From assembly GCF_003473485.1 (NCBI RefSeq), contig NC_053046.1, forward strand, positions 30,767,332 to 30,831,331: a stretch of DNA of 64,000 nt, read 5' to 3'. The stretch comes from Medicago truncatula. Lineage: Eukaryota > Streptophyta > Magnoliopsida > Fabales > Fabaceae. Position 1 is the first letter of the stretch; every line of letters begins with the position of its first letter. Of this stretch, positions 48,671 through 59,702 are shown in pieces. Made by a program: the position numbers and the translations under genes. A model generated the notes under the pieces. The model made no database searches, had not been told where the DNA came from, and was given only the letters and a program-made list of their open reading frames with translations.

Positions 48671-48848
48671 GGAATGATATTTTGACATCCAATTTTTAAC
48701 AATTTTTAGGGATAATCTTTTTCCTCAATTCTTATTGGATGATAACAATAGAGAGAGAAAAAGGAAGAAAAATAATAAAAGTATAATGAGAGTATAAAAT
48801 AGAGTTGTCACAAAAGTTGTTGAAAATCGGATGTCAAAATATTATTCC
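48671..48848. mobile_element. MITE with GGAATGATATTTTGACATC ends
   Basis: The left end GGAATGATATTTTGACATCC matches the inward right end GGAATAATATTTTGACATCC. The interior carries GTTGTCAC-type motifs and AGAGAGAAAA runs like the element at 12012. It has no coding capacity. Confidence 0.7.
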
Positions 48849-49007
48849 TCATAAGTTTATTGTATGGGTCCCATCTTATTTTGTGGGACCATAATTTCAT
48901 GCAATGCAATGTGCATCAGGTGACACCTTTGTTATTTTTTTTAACTAACCAACTTTAAATTGGTTGTACAAATATCATTTTTCATTGGTTATATACTAAT
49001 ATAATTT

Positions 49008-49845
49008 GAGTGAATAGGCACAAAAAAAAAACCCTCAAATTATAACTTTTGTTAAAAATCCCCCTAATTTTTAAGAAACTTCATAAACCTCTCATAAAAT
49101 TGTCAAACGTTAGTCAATTACCCCTCTCCGTTTGTTTTGGCTCTTAAATGACTATTTTTTAATATTTTTTTCTTTCTTCATCTTCTTCCTACTACTTTTT
49201 TCATCATCTTCATCAATATTCATAAAAAATTTCAAAAACAATTTAAGAAACAACAACCATTAACAACATCATCATCTCATTAATATACATCAAGAACTAA
49301 TTATAAATGTGCTAATTTAAAGAACTGATTATGCTATTTCTACAAAAATTAAATCTGCTTCTATATCTAACAACACTAGACTAGGGTCACATTCCAACTC
49401 TAATTTAAAGAAATAGGCTTTCTATGAAAATTGTGAAGTTCTTATGAGTGAATGAGTGAACATGTCCCTTGCATTCAACTTTAATACTTTTGAGAAAACA
49501 AGCTTTCTATGAGAAAACAACTTTAGATTTATAACTTTAACTTGGGAGGTGTTATTGTTGTTGATGGTGGTGGATGTGTAGTAATGAGATGATGATGATG
49601 TTGTTAATGGTTGTTATTTCTTAAATATTTTTCTAGATTTTTTATGAATATTGATGAAGATGATGAAAAAAGTGGAAGGAAGAAGATGAAGAAAGCCATA
49701 AAAAGTCATTTAACAACCAAAACAAACGGAGAAGGTAATTGACTAACGTTTGACAATTTCAAGGATTTTTTTGAACTTTCTTAAAAGTTATGGGGAGTTT
49801 TTGACGAAAATTATAATTTCATGAGTTTTTTTTACCTATTCACTC
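49008..49845. mobile_element. Long-armed foldback transposon (Mutator-like)
   Basis: The 838-bp element has arms of nearly 300 bases. The left starts GAGTGAATAGGCACAAAAAA and the right ends with the complement of GAGTGAATAGGTAAAAAAAA. Both arms contain CATCTTCATCAATATTCAT and GACTAACGTTTGACAATTT or their complements. A perfect 10-bp duplication AATATAATTT flanks it (48998-49007 and 49846-49855). No transposase is encoded. Confidence 0.85.
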
Positions 49846-49855
49846 AATATAATTT

Positions 49856-52214
49856 GCATTTGATTAATGTTTTTCTTATTTCATCGATTAACAAAAATGT
49901 ATGTTAAGACATGTTTTACTTGTTAAATGCAAATAATAACTCACCTTATATACATTTATTTTGGTTAAATTTTCGTTTGCAAATAAAACTTATATAGTTT
50001 CAGTCAATACTAATAAAACTTATAGTCTGACACTCCTGGTTTGATAAATTACCTCCTCTGTTGGCTTTCGACTTCTCTAGAGATAGAAATGACTTGCCTA
50101 ATTACCGCTTTCCTTAAGATTTCTGATTTTTTATTGCTTCCTTTTTTCATATTTTTCTTTTGAAGGTAACGGCCTAGTCCCCCTTCTTTGTATTTATATT
50201 TTTCTTTTCTTTTTAATATATATGAAGTAGTTGGTATAGGATAGGAGTTCCAGTGGGGTGCCAACGTAGTTGGGATGTCTCTGGGCTCCTTGATGCCTCC
50301 CCTACTTCTTGTCTTATCCAAACAAAACAAAAAAATACTAATAAAATAATAAATAAACATTAAAATTTACTTTTGCGGTTCAATTTAGTTTTAAAAAAAA
50401 AAGTGATCTGAAATCTAATTTGATCCTAATAGTTTTTACAAAACACCATCCAAACGCTTTAAAAAATATTCAGTTTTTTTTTTACGGGTTTTTTTTAGCA
50501 GTTTAAAATTTTACTAATATATTAAATTGGATTAGATTTGAACACCCCAAATACAAAGAACAAAGTACCAAGATCAAAACACCCTACTTACCAAATCGAA
50601 AAACGACAAACTAAATTGTAAAAACATTTGAAAAAAATGTACTCAAATATTCCCCAACAAAATATTTGGCATTAATCCTAATATTTTGTCATCCTTAATA
50701 TTGTTTAATGGGAGATCAAAAACATTATTTGAATCAGGAGCTTTTTTCATTGTCCTGCATTTAGAGAAGTAATTTTTATATGTTTTTAGATAAATACACA
50801 GAGTTGTTTTAAAAATACGACCAAAATTAAGGACGACATACGTCTTGTCGGTTCTTTTTAGTCAAACAATAGTTCTTTACCACGTAAAAATTATTCTCGG
50901 TTGGTAATACATACATCTTTTTGACGGTGATCGAGGTTTGAACACCAAACCTTGCATATTTTATGCACTATACCAACTAAATGAATTAAGCTTACGAGGA
51001 CTCATAATACATACATCTATCAATGAATTATAGACTCTTGAAAAACTACAATTTAAATAATAGAATGTCATATAAAGATATAATATATTCAATAACATTT
51101 CCTAGTGTAAAATATAAAATGTATGACATTAAAAAAACCTGAAGAACAAAATTATTTTGCATTAATTTAGATATGGTAACATTAATAGTCATTTTAATTC
51201 CTGAATGTGTAACAAATAGCCACGATAGTCTTTTAATATATCAAATTTTTTAAAATAATCCTTAATTATACACTACGTTAGTCCAAATTGTCTTTAACGC
51301 TAAAATAATCATCAATGCTCACTATAATTCTTTTTATATAAAGATTAATATGACAGTATGAAAATAAACAAGTATATTGAAAAACTAATACGACAATATT
51401 AACGAAATATTTTAATGTTAATTGATTAATTCCTTAAAAAAAATATTTTGACCAACGAAGTACACAATCTATTTTAAAATTCTCATACATTAAGAGATTA
51501 TTGTGGCTACTTGTTGTTAACACATTCAAGACCAAAATGAATACTAACCTTTTCCATTTTTAAGGATTAGATTAGATATGCTAGCATGTCGAACCGTACT
51601 TGGTTCTTGTTGAATATTTTATGCATTTGTTGTTCAATTTTTTTTATAGTACGTACTTGGCAGCTGTTGTTGATTTCTTTTCATAGAACATATTTTGATG
51701 TCATAAATTGTATTGTATGAAGATGAATATATTGTTGTGCTATAATTGGTGTTTGTTGTGTGATTTGATTTTCAGATTTCTAAGATAACTAACTTTCATA
51801 TTTATAAGATAACTAACTTTCAGATTTCTCCCTAAAAATAAATACTTATAATTTTCTATCTCCAAGAATAAGATTAGAAGAAAGTTAGTAAAAAGATAGC
51901 TTGAGAGTTGAGAACTAAAAGGACATTCCTTATGCTCCCTTATCTTTCGGGTAAAATACTGTTTCTAGCCTCTAGATGGAGACTTTTTCTCCAAACAAAG
52001 AAACCAAAACAACAAACTTTCTCTTTCTCACCCCAAAATTCAGCCAAACAAATTTTTCTCTGTAAAAAAACCAATACCATCGCCATTGCAAGTTAATCAA
52101 ATTTCATCATATTCACTCATAGAACCTAACATCACCATAATGAGAGTTACAACAAGAACATTAGAATCTGAATTCTTATTTTGATGATTTGATCTTGTTA
52201 GAGAGAATATTTTA
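49856..52214. other. Intergenic region before the DUF868 gene
   Basis: A SINE lies at 50919-51004. A 100-base patch at 50230-50335 (GCCAACGTAGTTGGGATGTC) looks like a fragment of an RTE-type or SINE-type 3' end but is not assigned. From 51780 the sequence matches the flank of DUF868 pseudogene 1 (41570 onward). About 155 bases at 51914-52068 are absent from that copy. No further gene is seen. Confidence 0.5.
50919..51004 (-). mobile_element. SINE on the minus strand
   Basis: Read on the minus strand, box A-like TTTAGTTGGTATAGTG and box B-like GGTGTTCAAACCTC are visible, followed by an A-rich tail (TTTTT at 50919 on the plus strand). A perfect 14-base duplication TAATACATACATCT flanks it (50905-50918 and 51005-51018). 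Confidence 0.85.
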
Positions 52215-53144
52215 ATGGCTTTTCGTGCCTTTAGATCACAATCAGTATCAACACAAGGAGCGTATAACTTAGCACAGAAAACAATAGAGGAGCCTGTTCC
52301 AAGCAAAGTTGCACAAAGCACGGTCACATGTTTATACCAAGCAAATGTAGCTGGATTTTGGAGAAATGTCTCAGTTTTATGGTGCAAAAATCTTATGAAC
52401 CATACGTTACATGTCACGGTCGATAGCGTAGGAGGTGATTCACAATTCAGCTGCAAGATTGATGTGAAGCCATGGCCCTTTTGGAGTAAAAAAGGGTACA
52501 AAACATTTGAGGTCGAAGGGAACCACGTGGAAGTTTATTGGGATCTTCGGAGCGCGAAATTCACCGGTAGTCCTGAACCAAGTAGCGATTACTACGTAGC
52601 GTTAGTTTTGGACGAAGAGGTTGTTTTGTTGTTGGGAGATTACAAGAAAAAGGCATACAAAAGAACAAAATCTAGGCCTGCACTTGTCGAGGCGATGTTA
52701 CTTGTTAAGAAAGAAAACGTTTTTGGGAAGAAAAGTTTCTCTACGAAGGCGAGGTTTGATGAGAAGAGAAAAGAGAATGAGATTGTTGTTGATAGTTTAA
52801 CAGGTAATAGTACTAATGATCCTGAAATGTGGATTAGCATTGATGGAATTGTTTTGATTCATGTTAAGAATTTGCAGTGGAAATTTAGAGGGAATCAAAC
52901 TGTTATGGTTAATAAACAACCTGTGCAAGTTTTTTGGGATGTTCATGATTGGTTGTTTAGTGGTTCTGGTTCAGGACCTGGACTTTTCATTTTTAAACCA
53001 GGGCCTGTTGAAGATGAAAGTGAAAAGGAAGGTAGTGCTGTTCAAAGTTGCGAAAGTGATGATGGTAGTCTTGGTTATCATTCAACTCTTAATAATGCTA
53101 CTTTTGAGTTTTGTCTTGTTCTATATGCTTATAAGATTGAGTAA
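52215..53144 (+). CDS. DUF868 family protein
   Basis: A single exon encodes 309 residues starting MAFRAFRSQSVSTQG. The length and the blocks VTCLYQANVAGFWRNVSVLW, KIDVKPWPFWSKKG, VEVYWDLRSAKF and VQVFWDVHDWLF fit the plant-specific DUF868 family, whose biochemical role is unknown. The W- and V-rich strand pattern suggests a beta-rich fold; no signal peptide or membrane segment is seen. The repeated V-x-V-[FY]-W-D motif in each half hints at two related modules. The start is supported by the same ATG in pseudogene 1 and by stops upstream. It is the only complete copy of a small duplicated family in this window (pseudogenes at 41824 and 58309). The frame is open to a normal end, so it is likely functional. 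Confidence 0.92.
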   Translation: MAFRAFRSQSVSTQGAYNLAQKTIEEPVPSKVAQSTVTCLYQANVAGFWRNVSVLWCKNLMNHTLHVTVDSVGGDSQFSCKIDVKPWPFWSKKGYKTFEVEGNHVEVYWDLRSAKFTGSPEPSSDYYVALVLDEEVVLLLGDYKKKAYKRTKSRPALVEAMLLVKKENVFGKKSFSTKARFDEKRKENEIVVDSLTGNSTNDPEMWISIDGIVLIHVKNLQWKFRGNQTVMVNKQPVQVFWDVHDWLFSGSGSGPGLFIFKPGPVEDESEKEGSAVQSCESDDGSLGYHSTLNNATFEFCLVLYAYKIE

Positions 53145-53722
53145 TAGAGTTAAGAAACCAAAAATGTATGATAGTGGAGGGTCACTAATTAGTAGCATGA
53201 TTTTTTTTTTTTTAGCTAGTTTCATTTTTGAGTAGGTTGGAATGGATATTATTGCAACTATTGTTGCTAATTTAATTGGAAGACCTTGCTACATTGTATG
53301 TTTTTGTTGCAGACGATGTAAGTAAGATCGATCATAGAAGTGATTCATGATATGTATTTGACAGAATCATTCATCCATTCAGAATGAGAAAATTCTAATT
53401 GTTAGTTTTTGTTTTTTACATCATTTCAATGCTATTCAATATATGTGTTGGTGTCAGTGTTCTATGTATATCAGCAGTGTCTACGTGTCGTGTGAAGTGT
53501 CCGTGTCGGAGTTTGCGGTTTGTAGGTTAGAAGTCATCCATCTGTTTAAAACAACAATGAAAATAGGTTTATTATTTTCTAATGAATTAGACACAATGGA
53601 TTCACAAAATATCCAACATGTTAAATACTAACTTATCAAGTCCATGCCTGTAGTGAGTTAGCAAATACATAAATGATGAAATTTTAACCGATCAAGCAAA
53701 CAAATTCAAGAAATGTGTGTCG

Positions 53723-53883
53723 CATGGTTTTAAATTGTGGACTACAATCAAATTTGCAGCCGCAATGCAACGGTTTTAGAGGTTTCCATAACAGCACTGT
53801 AACCGCAATTGTGGCCACATCTATCGTATTTTACCATAATATTCAGGTCCACAGTTTAACCACAACCGCAATTTAAAACCATG
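53723..53883. mobile_element. MITE with CATGGTTTTAAATTG ends
   Basis: The left end CATGGTTTTAAATTGTGG and the inward right end CATGGTTTTAAATTGCGG match. A second copy lies at 59519-59677. The element is probably older than the segmental duplication because both copies occupy the same place relative to the kinase 3' end. Confidence 0.6.
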
Positions 53884-53913
53884 ATTTGAAGCAATTCAAA
53901 CAATAAACAAATT

Positions 53914-54163
53914 TCATGAGTGAATATGATTAGGTGCAGAGAAAAACTTGTAGCCGTCCTCATCTTCAATACCAAATAACATATGCTTATTCGTTTTTCT
54001 GTGAAAAAGTTTCAGATTGATGAGATGTTAAGGCAGTAAGAGGAGTGGTTTCATCTTTAAAATCTTTTCGTATTCTCCACATAACTTCTGCACAATTCTT
54101 CATAGGTGGCCTTGAATGTATGGAAGGTGCAAGGTATTGAAAAGCTAATTTGAAAACCTTCTT
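53914..54163 (-). pseudogene. Kinase last-exon relic
   Basis: It matches the 3' two thirds of the last exon of the kinase at 59703-60038. Shared stretches include CTGCACAATTCTTCATAGGT and GTGGTTTCATCTTTAAAATC. A net two-base change near 54000 shifts the frame, and the matching sequence ends at about 54163. It is a fragment left by duplication of the DUF868-kinase block. Confidence 0.85.
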
Positions 54164-54801
54164 TTATTAAGTTGACAACAGAAGATTTCCATACAAAAAC
54201 TGTCAAACTTGAAATTGAAAGCCTAACAAACACAATAAAACACTAAAGTCTTAACAAAATGTCATTTATTCATCCTTTCCTATTCCTACTCTTAACCAAA
54301 CAGTCAAGAGTGTGAACTCCACACTGCTAACCAATCTAAATTATTCTATAATAGAAAACGATGTAATCATCCCATGCTTTAGGAATACGAGATCCTGCAA
54401 AAATAAGAATTAATTTTAGTACTTGAAAATGTCATAAAATCAGTGCAATTTTAGTACAAGAAAAAACATAAACACAAGTAACTAATCATTTGATCAGGAC
54501 ATGTGATATGTATAGATTAACTTGACTATGAAAACTACGATGATGTATATTATGAGATTGATACTGTCTTTGATGACAGATTATTGAACATTGAGAAATG
54601 CAATACAAATTGTAGAAAATGTTTAGTTACACATATATCAACAGTCACATGGTTAACGAATTACAGCAGTTAATAAAGCAACTATCCCATTGCTAAAAGT
54701 TTTCATGATTCAGTTAAACCATAAAAGTGAAACTAACTAAGTAGGAAAGAACAGAAGTACCTGCTTAGCATTCATCCAGTTTAGAACAACTAGACATGTA
54801 T

Positions 54802-57513
54802 TCACTGCTTCCACCACATGAACACTTTCAATATCAAAGCATTCAAGAATTTGGAATAGGTTTCTCTCCAAGATGGTAGGAACAATATTGACCCTATAAA
54901 GCCAACAAAAGTAGTGAAGAATCCTAGCCCCATGCTCATGTATAATGCTTCCAAAAATATTGAACTGTAATCTCCTGCATCAGTTATTGGCACTTGATGT
55001 TTTGGCGGCTCTTCTTCTCCTGGACATTTTATATCAAGTGGCTCTCCACAGAGATTAGGATTTCCTTCAAAACTTGAAGCGCTAAAAGTCTGCAGCTGCG
55101 TTCCAATTGGAATTTTTCCATAAAGCTGATTGTTTGACAAATCCAACGTAGTGAGGCGATCAATATGAGCTAGACTGGAAGGAATTGTGCCTGATAGATG
55201 ATTTCTTGATAGATCAAGAAATTCAAGTGACTTGAATTTTCCTATGTCTGAAATTATTTCCCCACTAAGATTGTTCCTTGACAAATTTAAGGATGTCAAT
55301 CCAAGTAAGTACTCAATTTCTGTTGGTATTTCTCCTATAAGGTGGTTGCTTGAGAGATCAATGCTGTTTAAAAACTTATCTGCATTTTTAAAGAGTCGGT
55401 CCACACCTTTCCACATCAAGAATAGATCAAATTCATATATAAAATTCATTCCCATATTATCAGTAATATTGATTGCATACGAATGATACGTCAATGAAGT
55501 TGAGTTCATGGTGCCCTGAGCCATTGAAGTAAAATTCTTTACACATGTTGGGATTCCTCCTGATAAGCTATTTAGTGACAAATCCAAGACTTGAAGTTCT
55601 CTCAAATAACATAGGTTTGAAGGCAGGCTTTCGTTGAAATCATTGAGTCGAAGGCTTAAGATTATTAACTGGTGTAAACTGTCTCCAATCCATGAAGGTA
55701 TTGGACCATGAAACATATTTTCTCCAAGGTCCAACAAAGCCAATTTGTTTGAACAATTCTTCAAGGAGGAAGGAAATTGTCCACTCAAACTGTTATTTCT
55801 TAAAATCAAAGCCTCCATATTAACAAGAGCACCCATTGAGAATGGAATCTTACCCGACAAGTTGTTATTGCTCAGTTCAACAAACTGTAATGAGGTTAGA
55901 TTATTCCAACAATCAGGCAACTCACCCTTTAATTGATTGTTTGACAAATCCAACATTGCCAGATTGTTAGGCTTACTATTGTTGCATACAAAGGAAGCTA
56001 AATCTGAAAATTTATTATTGGAAAGATGCAGTGCAACTGCTTGAAATAAAAAGGAAGGAATGGAACCTTCAAGTTGATTTGAACTCAAATTTATTTTAGG
56101 ACTTTTGGTAAACTCAAGTTCCAAATTGGGAACCTTGCCGATGATATTGTTGTTTGAAATATCAAGATTCAATAAGTGATTTTGATTAAGAAGCCAATTA
56201 GGAAAGGTAGAGTTGAGATTACAAGATGCTAGTAACAAATATTTTAATTGAAAAGGCGGAACCCAATCAGTACTAACCTTCACAGTCAACAGGTTAGAAG
56301 ACAACTGTAGGCCTAGTAATTTGGAGAAGTTAGTGAAATGAGATTCAGAGAGGACACCTTTGAAAGAGTTGCTGCCTAGGTACAAATACTCTAACTTCGT
56401 AAGCAATGTGATGCCCGTGGGTATTTCTCCAGTTAGTTTATTGTTATATAGACGCAACTCTCTCAAAGATGAAAGGGCTGAAAGGTCAGGTAACAAGCCT
56501 GAAATCTCATTATGCGATAACCTTAACTCTTGTAACAATGAAAGATTTTGGAGTTGTAAAGGGATTGCTCCAATTAGTTCATTGTAGCTGAGATCAAGGT
56601 GTTGTAATTGTGAGAGATTTCCAAGTTGGAAGGGAATTGCTCCAATGAGTTCATTTTCGCTGAGATCAAGGTGTTGCAATTGTGAGAGATTTCCAAGTTG
56701 GAAGGGAATTGCTCCAATGAGTTCATTTCTGCTGAGATCAAGGTGTTGCAATTGTGAGAGATTTCCAAGTTGGAAGGGAATTCCTCCAATGAGTTCATTG
56801 TAGCTGAGATCAAGATGTTGCAATTGTGAGAGATTTCCAAGTTGGAAGGGAATTGCTCCAATGAGTTCATTTTCGCCGAGATCAAGGTGTTGCAATTGTG
56901 AGAGATTTCCAAGTTGGAAGGGAATTGCTCCAATGAGTTCATTTCCGCCGAGATCAAGGTGTTGCAATTGTGAGAGATTTCCAAGTTGGAAGGGAATTCC
57001 TCCAATGAGTTCATTGTAGCTGAGATCAAGATGTTGCAATTGTGAGAGATTTCCAAGTTGGAAGGGAATTGCTCCAATGAGTTCATTTTCGCCGAGATCA
57101 AGGTGTTGCAATTGTGAGAGATTTCCAAGTTGGAAGGGAATTGCTCCAATGAGTTCATTACCTCTGAGATCAAGGTGTTGCAATTGTGAGAGATTTCCAA
57201 GCTGAATTATTGAAGGACTAATTTCACCACTCAAATTGCATGTAAACGAACCATGCAGATCAAGTCTTTGAACATAACCTGTTTGATTGTTGCATCGAAC
57301 TCCCTTCCATTTGCAGCAATCTTCATTTGGGTCGTCCTTCCATGTGGACAACATGCCATACTCATCTTGAAGGCCTTCTTTGAATTTGAGGAGTGCATTT
57401 CTCTCCTTCTCTTCACACTTCATTTCATCATTCTCCATTGCAGAGTTGAACCCAACAATGAAGAATAACACAAACAATGCATGGAACATAAGAATCATAT
57501 AGTTTCTCATCAT
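54802..57513 (-). CDS. LRR receptor-like protein (EIX/Cf type)
   Basis: A single exon encodes 903 residues. Residues 1-25 are a signal peptide. Residues about 31-75 are an LRR N-terminal cap (CEEKERNALLKFKEGL, paired cysteines in EDCCKWKGVRC). Extracellular LRRs run to about residue 830, interrupted by an island near the motif FLMWKGVDRLF. An acidic juxtamembrane stretch (PGEEEPPKH) is followed by a membrane helix (about 859-881, with GxxxG) and a short basic tail without a kinase. This architecture fits receptor-like proteins of the Cf/EIX2 class, which bind apoplastic ligands and signal through SOBIR1 and BAK1-type kinases. Residues 105-320 are nine nearly identical 24-residue units (LGNLSQLQHLDL, NELIGAIPFQ), a recent expansion at the N-terminal, ligand-facing side. 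Introns are absent and the frame is intact, so it should be functional. The ligand is unknown. Confidence 0.93.
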   Translation of the reverse strand: MMRNYMILMFHALFVLFFIVGFNSAMENDEMKCEEKERNALLKFKEGLQDEYGMLSTWKDDPNEDCCKWKGVRCNNQTGYVQRLDLHGSFTCNLSGEISPSIIQLGNLSQLQHLDLRGNELIGAIPFQLGNLSQLQHLDLGENELIGAIPFQLGNLSQLQHLDLSYNELIGGIPFQLGNLSQLQHLDLGGNELIGAIPFQLGNLSQLQHLDLGENELIGAIPFQLGNLSQLQHLDLSYNELIGGIPFQLGNLSQLQHLDLSRNELIGAIPFQLGNLSQLQHLDLSENELIGAIPFQLGNLSQLQHLDLSYNELIGAIPLQLQNLSLLQELRLSHNEISGLLPDLSALSSLRELRLYNNKLTGEIPTGITLLTKLEYLYLGSNSFKGVLSESHFTNFSKLLGLQLSSNLLTVKVSTDWVPPFQLKYLLLASCNLNSTFPNWLLNQNHLLNLDISNNNIIGKVPNLELEFTKSPKINLSSNQLEGSIPSFLFQAVALHLSNNKFSDLASFVCNNSKPNNLAMLDLSNNQLKGELPDCWNNLTSLQFVELSNNNLSGKIPFSMGALVNMEALILRNNSLSGQFPSSLKNCSNKLALLDLGENMFHGPIPSWIGDSLHQLIILSLRLNDFNESLPSNLCYLRELQVLDLSLNSLSGGIPTCVKNFTSMAQGTMNSTSLTYHSYAINITDNMGMNFIYEFDLFLMWKGVDRLFKNADKFLNSIDLSSNHLIGEIPTEIEYLLGLTSLNLSRNNLSGEIISDIGKFKSLEFLDLSRNHLSGTIPSSLAHIDRLTTLDLSNNQLYGKIPIGTQLQTFSASSFEGNPNLCGEPLDIKCPGEEEPPKHQVPITDAGDYSSIFLEALYMSMGLGFFTTFVGFIGSILFLPSWRETYSKFLNALILKVFMWWKQ
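56554..57201 (-). repeat. Nine 72-bp LRR units in three 216-bp blocks
   Basis: 648 bases are nine tandem 72-bp units. The two residues after LDL cycle RG, GE, SY; GG, GE, SY; SR, SE, SY, giving a three-unit period. Units 3 and 6 also share GGIP in place of GAIP and the silent codon CAT in place of CAC, 216 bases apart. The array was therefore copied as 216-bp blocks. A 208-residue ORF in a shifted minus frame is only a shadow of the array. Confidence 0.92.
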
Positions 57514-58308
57514 AATTTGACCAACAAAATAAAACTGAGTTTCTCAATAGAAAGTATACTCTGAAGAGAACACACACACACAGATAAATAAGAATAATAT
57601 GCGTGAGGTCAATTAGCACTACGTCATTTCCGCGATGTTTCCAAGCTGCTTCCTGCTATTCAATTTTTGACGAAATTGTACACTTTTTTTTAAGGTACAT
57701 TGCACATGTACAGGTTCTAAATTCTTGCACTATTTCCATCTTATTTGAAGTCATATTGTGAAGTGGTCCTTTCATATCCAAATACGGAAAGCATCTACTT
57801 TTCTTTAAAAAGAAGGTGGTGGCCGAATTTGGAAAAGTTGGGGTCATTGGTCTGTTGTGGACCCATTTCATAGTAAATTGCAAAAACCAATAACATAATT
57901 GGTTTAGAATTGTGTAAATGAAGAAAGATTAAATGACTTATGACTAATCTAATAGTTATTTTGATAGGCTTGTAACAGGCATCACATGGATTAACTTGAT
58001 AGCAGAACAGAAGCGCCATCATTTGCTTTGAAAAACTACAAAACCTCAATGCCTATTAAAAGACAGTCACAGGAAATATTCAAATAAATTCCCTTCATTT
58101 TATAATTAGTGCATAAGAATAGGCATTCATCCTAAGTATAATCAAACGGTCAAAAGGGTGTAGTGCACACTGCTAATCAAAGTACATTATTATTTCCATG
58201 ACAGCAAAAGATAACCAATAATTGATCGTAGCCCACAAAATATCAGCAAAATTTCTAACATTCTCCCACTTTTGCAAAATCAAATTTTTTTAAATAATAA
58301 GGATCATA

Positions 58309-58843
58309 TGATTTAGCACAGAAAACAACAGAGGTGCTTGTTCCAGGCAAAGTTTCACAAAGAACGGTCACATGTTTCTACCAAGCAATTGTAGCTGGAT
58401 TTTGAAGAAATGTCTCGGTTTTATGGTGCAAAAATCGTATCAACCATCTGTTATACGTCACTGTCGATAGCATAAGAGGCGATTCACAATTCAGCTGTAA
58501 GATTGATGTGAAGCCATTGCCCTTCTGGAGTTAAAAAAGGTACAAAACATTTGAGGTCGAAGGAAACCAAGTGGATGTTGATTGGGATCTTCGGTACACG
58601 AAATTCACCGGTAGTCCTGAACCGAGTAGCGATTACTACATAGCGTTAGTTTCCGCTGTTTCAAGAAAAAGGCATAGAAAAGAACAAAATCTAGGCCTGC
58701 ACTTGTCAAGGCGATGTTTCTTGTGAAGAAAGTAAACATTTTCTGGAAGAAAAGTTTCTCTACAAAGGCAAGGTTTAATGAGAAGAAAAGACATAATGAG
58801 ATTGTTGTTGATAGGTTAACAGGTAATAGTACTAATGATTAGT
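58309..58843 (+). pseudogene. DUF868 pseudogene 2
   Basis: This matches the intact gene from about residue 16 to 200 but starts without its ATG. It has an in-frame TGA at 58403-58405 (GGATTTTGAAGA), another stop in the FWS-KKG block near 58530, and a deletion near 58650 that removes the VVLLLGDY region. Homology ends at GGTAATAGTACTAATGATT. It is older and more damaged than pseudogene 1. Confidence 0.88.
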
Positions 58844-59518
58844 AATGATGAGATTGTACTAATGATCCATGGTGCCTACACGTCGTGTCTAGTGTTCGTG
58901 TCAGAGTTTGTGCTTCATAGGCTATAAGTCATCCATCTGTTCAAAAAATGTACAAGCATGAACAACAATGAAAATATGTTTATTCTTTTCTAATGCATTA
59001 GACACAATGGATTCACAAAATATCCAACATGTTAAATACCAACTTATCATGTCCATGCCACTGCAGTCAGTTAGCAAATACATATAAATGATGAAATTTT
59101 AACTGATCAAACCAACAAATTCAAGAAGTGCGTATAGCCACAATGAACATGTATTTTTAGCATCACTCACAAGACAATTATTTTGCAGAAAGTTTAACAA
59201 AATGTCATATTCATCCTTATTCTTATATTCATTATGATTTCAACTATTTTTTTACTAATTTGTCCAAGTGTTCATTGAAATGTTTATCCAAACTTGTTGT
59301 CAGAAGGTTTTCATTTTTCCCAATGTTTATCAGTCTTTTACCTTCAACTATCTCTCCTCTTATATATGCCATATTGTTCCACATAAACCTCATAAAAAAA
59401 TTCATGTTTTTTCTATTTATTAAATATTTGATATCAATCAGTAGGGTATAATCAAAAGGTCAGAAAAACTACAATCATATTGAAGCCAAACTGGCATACA
59501 CCATTGACTATGAAAACA

Positions 59519-59677
59519 ATGGTTGTAAATTGCGGTCTGCAACTGCAATTGTGGCCACAGTATAACAGTTTTAGGCCTTTTCAATGGCATCACAACCGCA
59601 ATTACGGCCACGTCTGCCTTTTACCACAGTATAAAGGTACACAGCATAACCACGACTGCAACCGCAATTTAAAACCA
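59519..59677. mobile_element. Second copy of CATGGTTTTAAATTG MITE
   Basis: Left end AATGGTTGTAAATTGCGG, inward right end TGGTTTTAAATTGCGG. It sits just beyond the kinase stop codon, as its partner at 53723 does beyond the kinase relic. Confidence 0.55.
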
Positions 59678-59702
59678 GAACAATTCAAACAATAAACAAA
59701 TT

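Larger units (their letters stand above)
53145..54801. other. Duplicated DNA between DUF868 and RLP genes
   Basis: About 53455-53720 matches 58865-59120, and 53723-54163 matches 59519-59955, in the same order and orientation. The second copy has about 400 extra bases at 59120-59515. The rest, 54164-54801, is probably the 3' flank of the RLP gene and contains no gene. Confidence 0.7.
57514..59702. other. Region between the RLP and kinase genes
   Basis: It contains the RLP 5' flank (a CA run at about 57571-57580), DUF868 pseudogene 2, the duplicated tail 58865-59120 and a MITE copy at 59519-59677. About 59120-59515 is present only in this copy of the duplicated block. No other gene is supported. 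Confidence 0.6.

Noticed and set aside
50049-50360. 103-residue minus-strand ORF
   Set aside because: It overlaps a fragment resembling a LINE/SINE 3' end (GCCAACGTAGTTGGGATG); no protein family is recognisable.
52097-52501. 134-residue minus-strand ORF, also seen at 41706-41930
   Set aside because: It lies antisense to the DUF868 gene and its pseudogene; the sharing reflects the duplication.
53443-53631. 62-residue plus-strand ORF after the DUF868 gene
   Set aside because: The same DNA at 58865 onward is not open in this frame, and no motif is recognised; it is duplicated non-coding DNA.
56574-57200. 208-residue minus-strand ORF with repeated ISHNCNTLIS units
   Set aside because: It is a shifted-frame shadow of the nine 72-bp LRR units; a repeat length divisible by three keeps every frame periodic.
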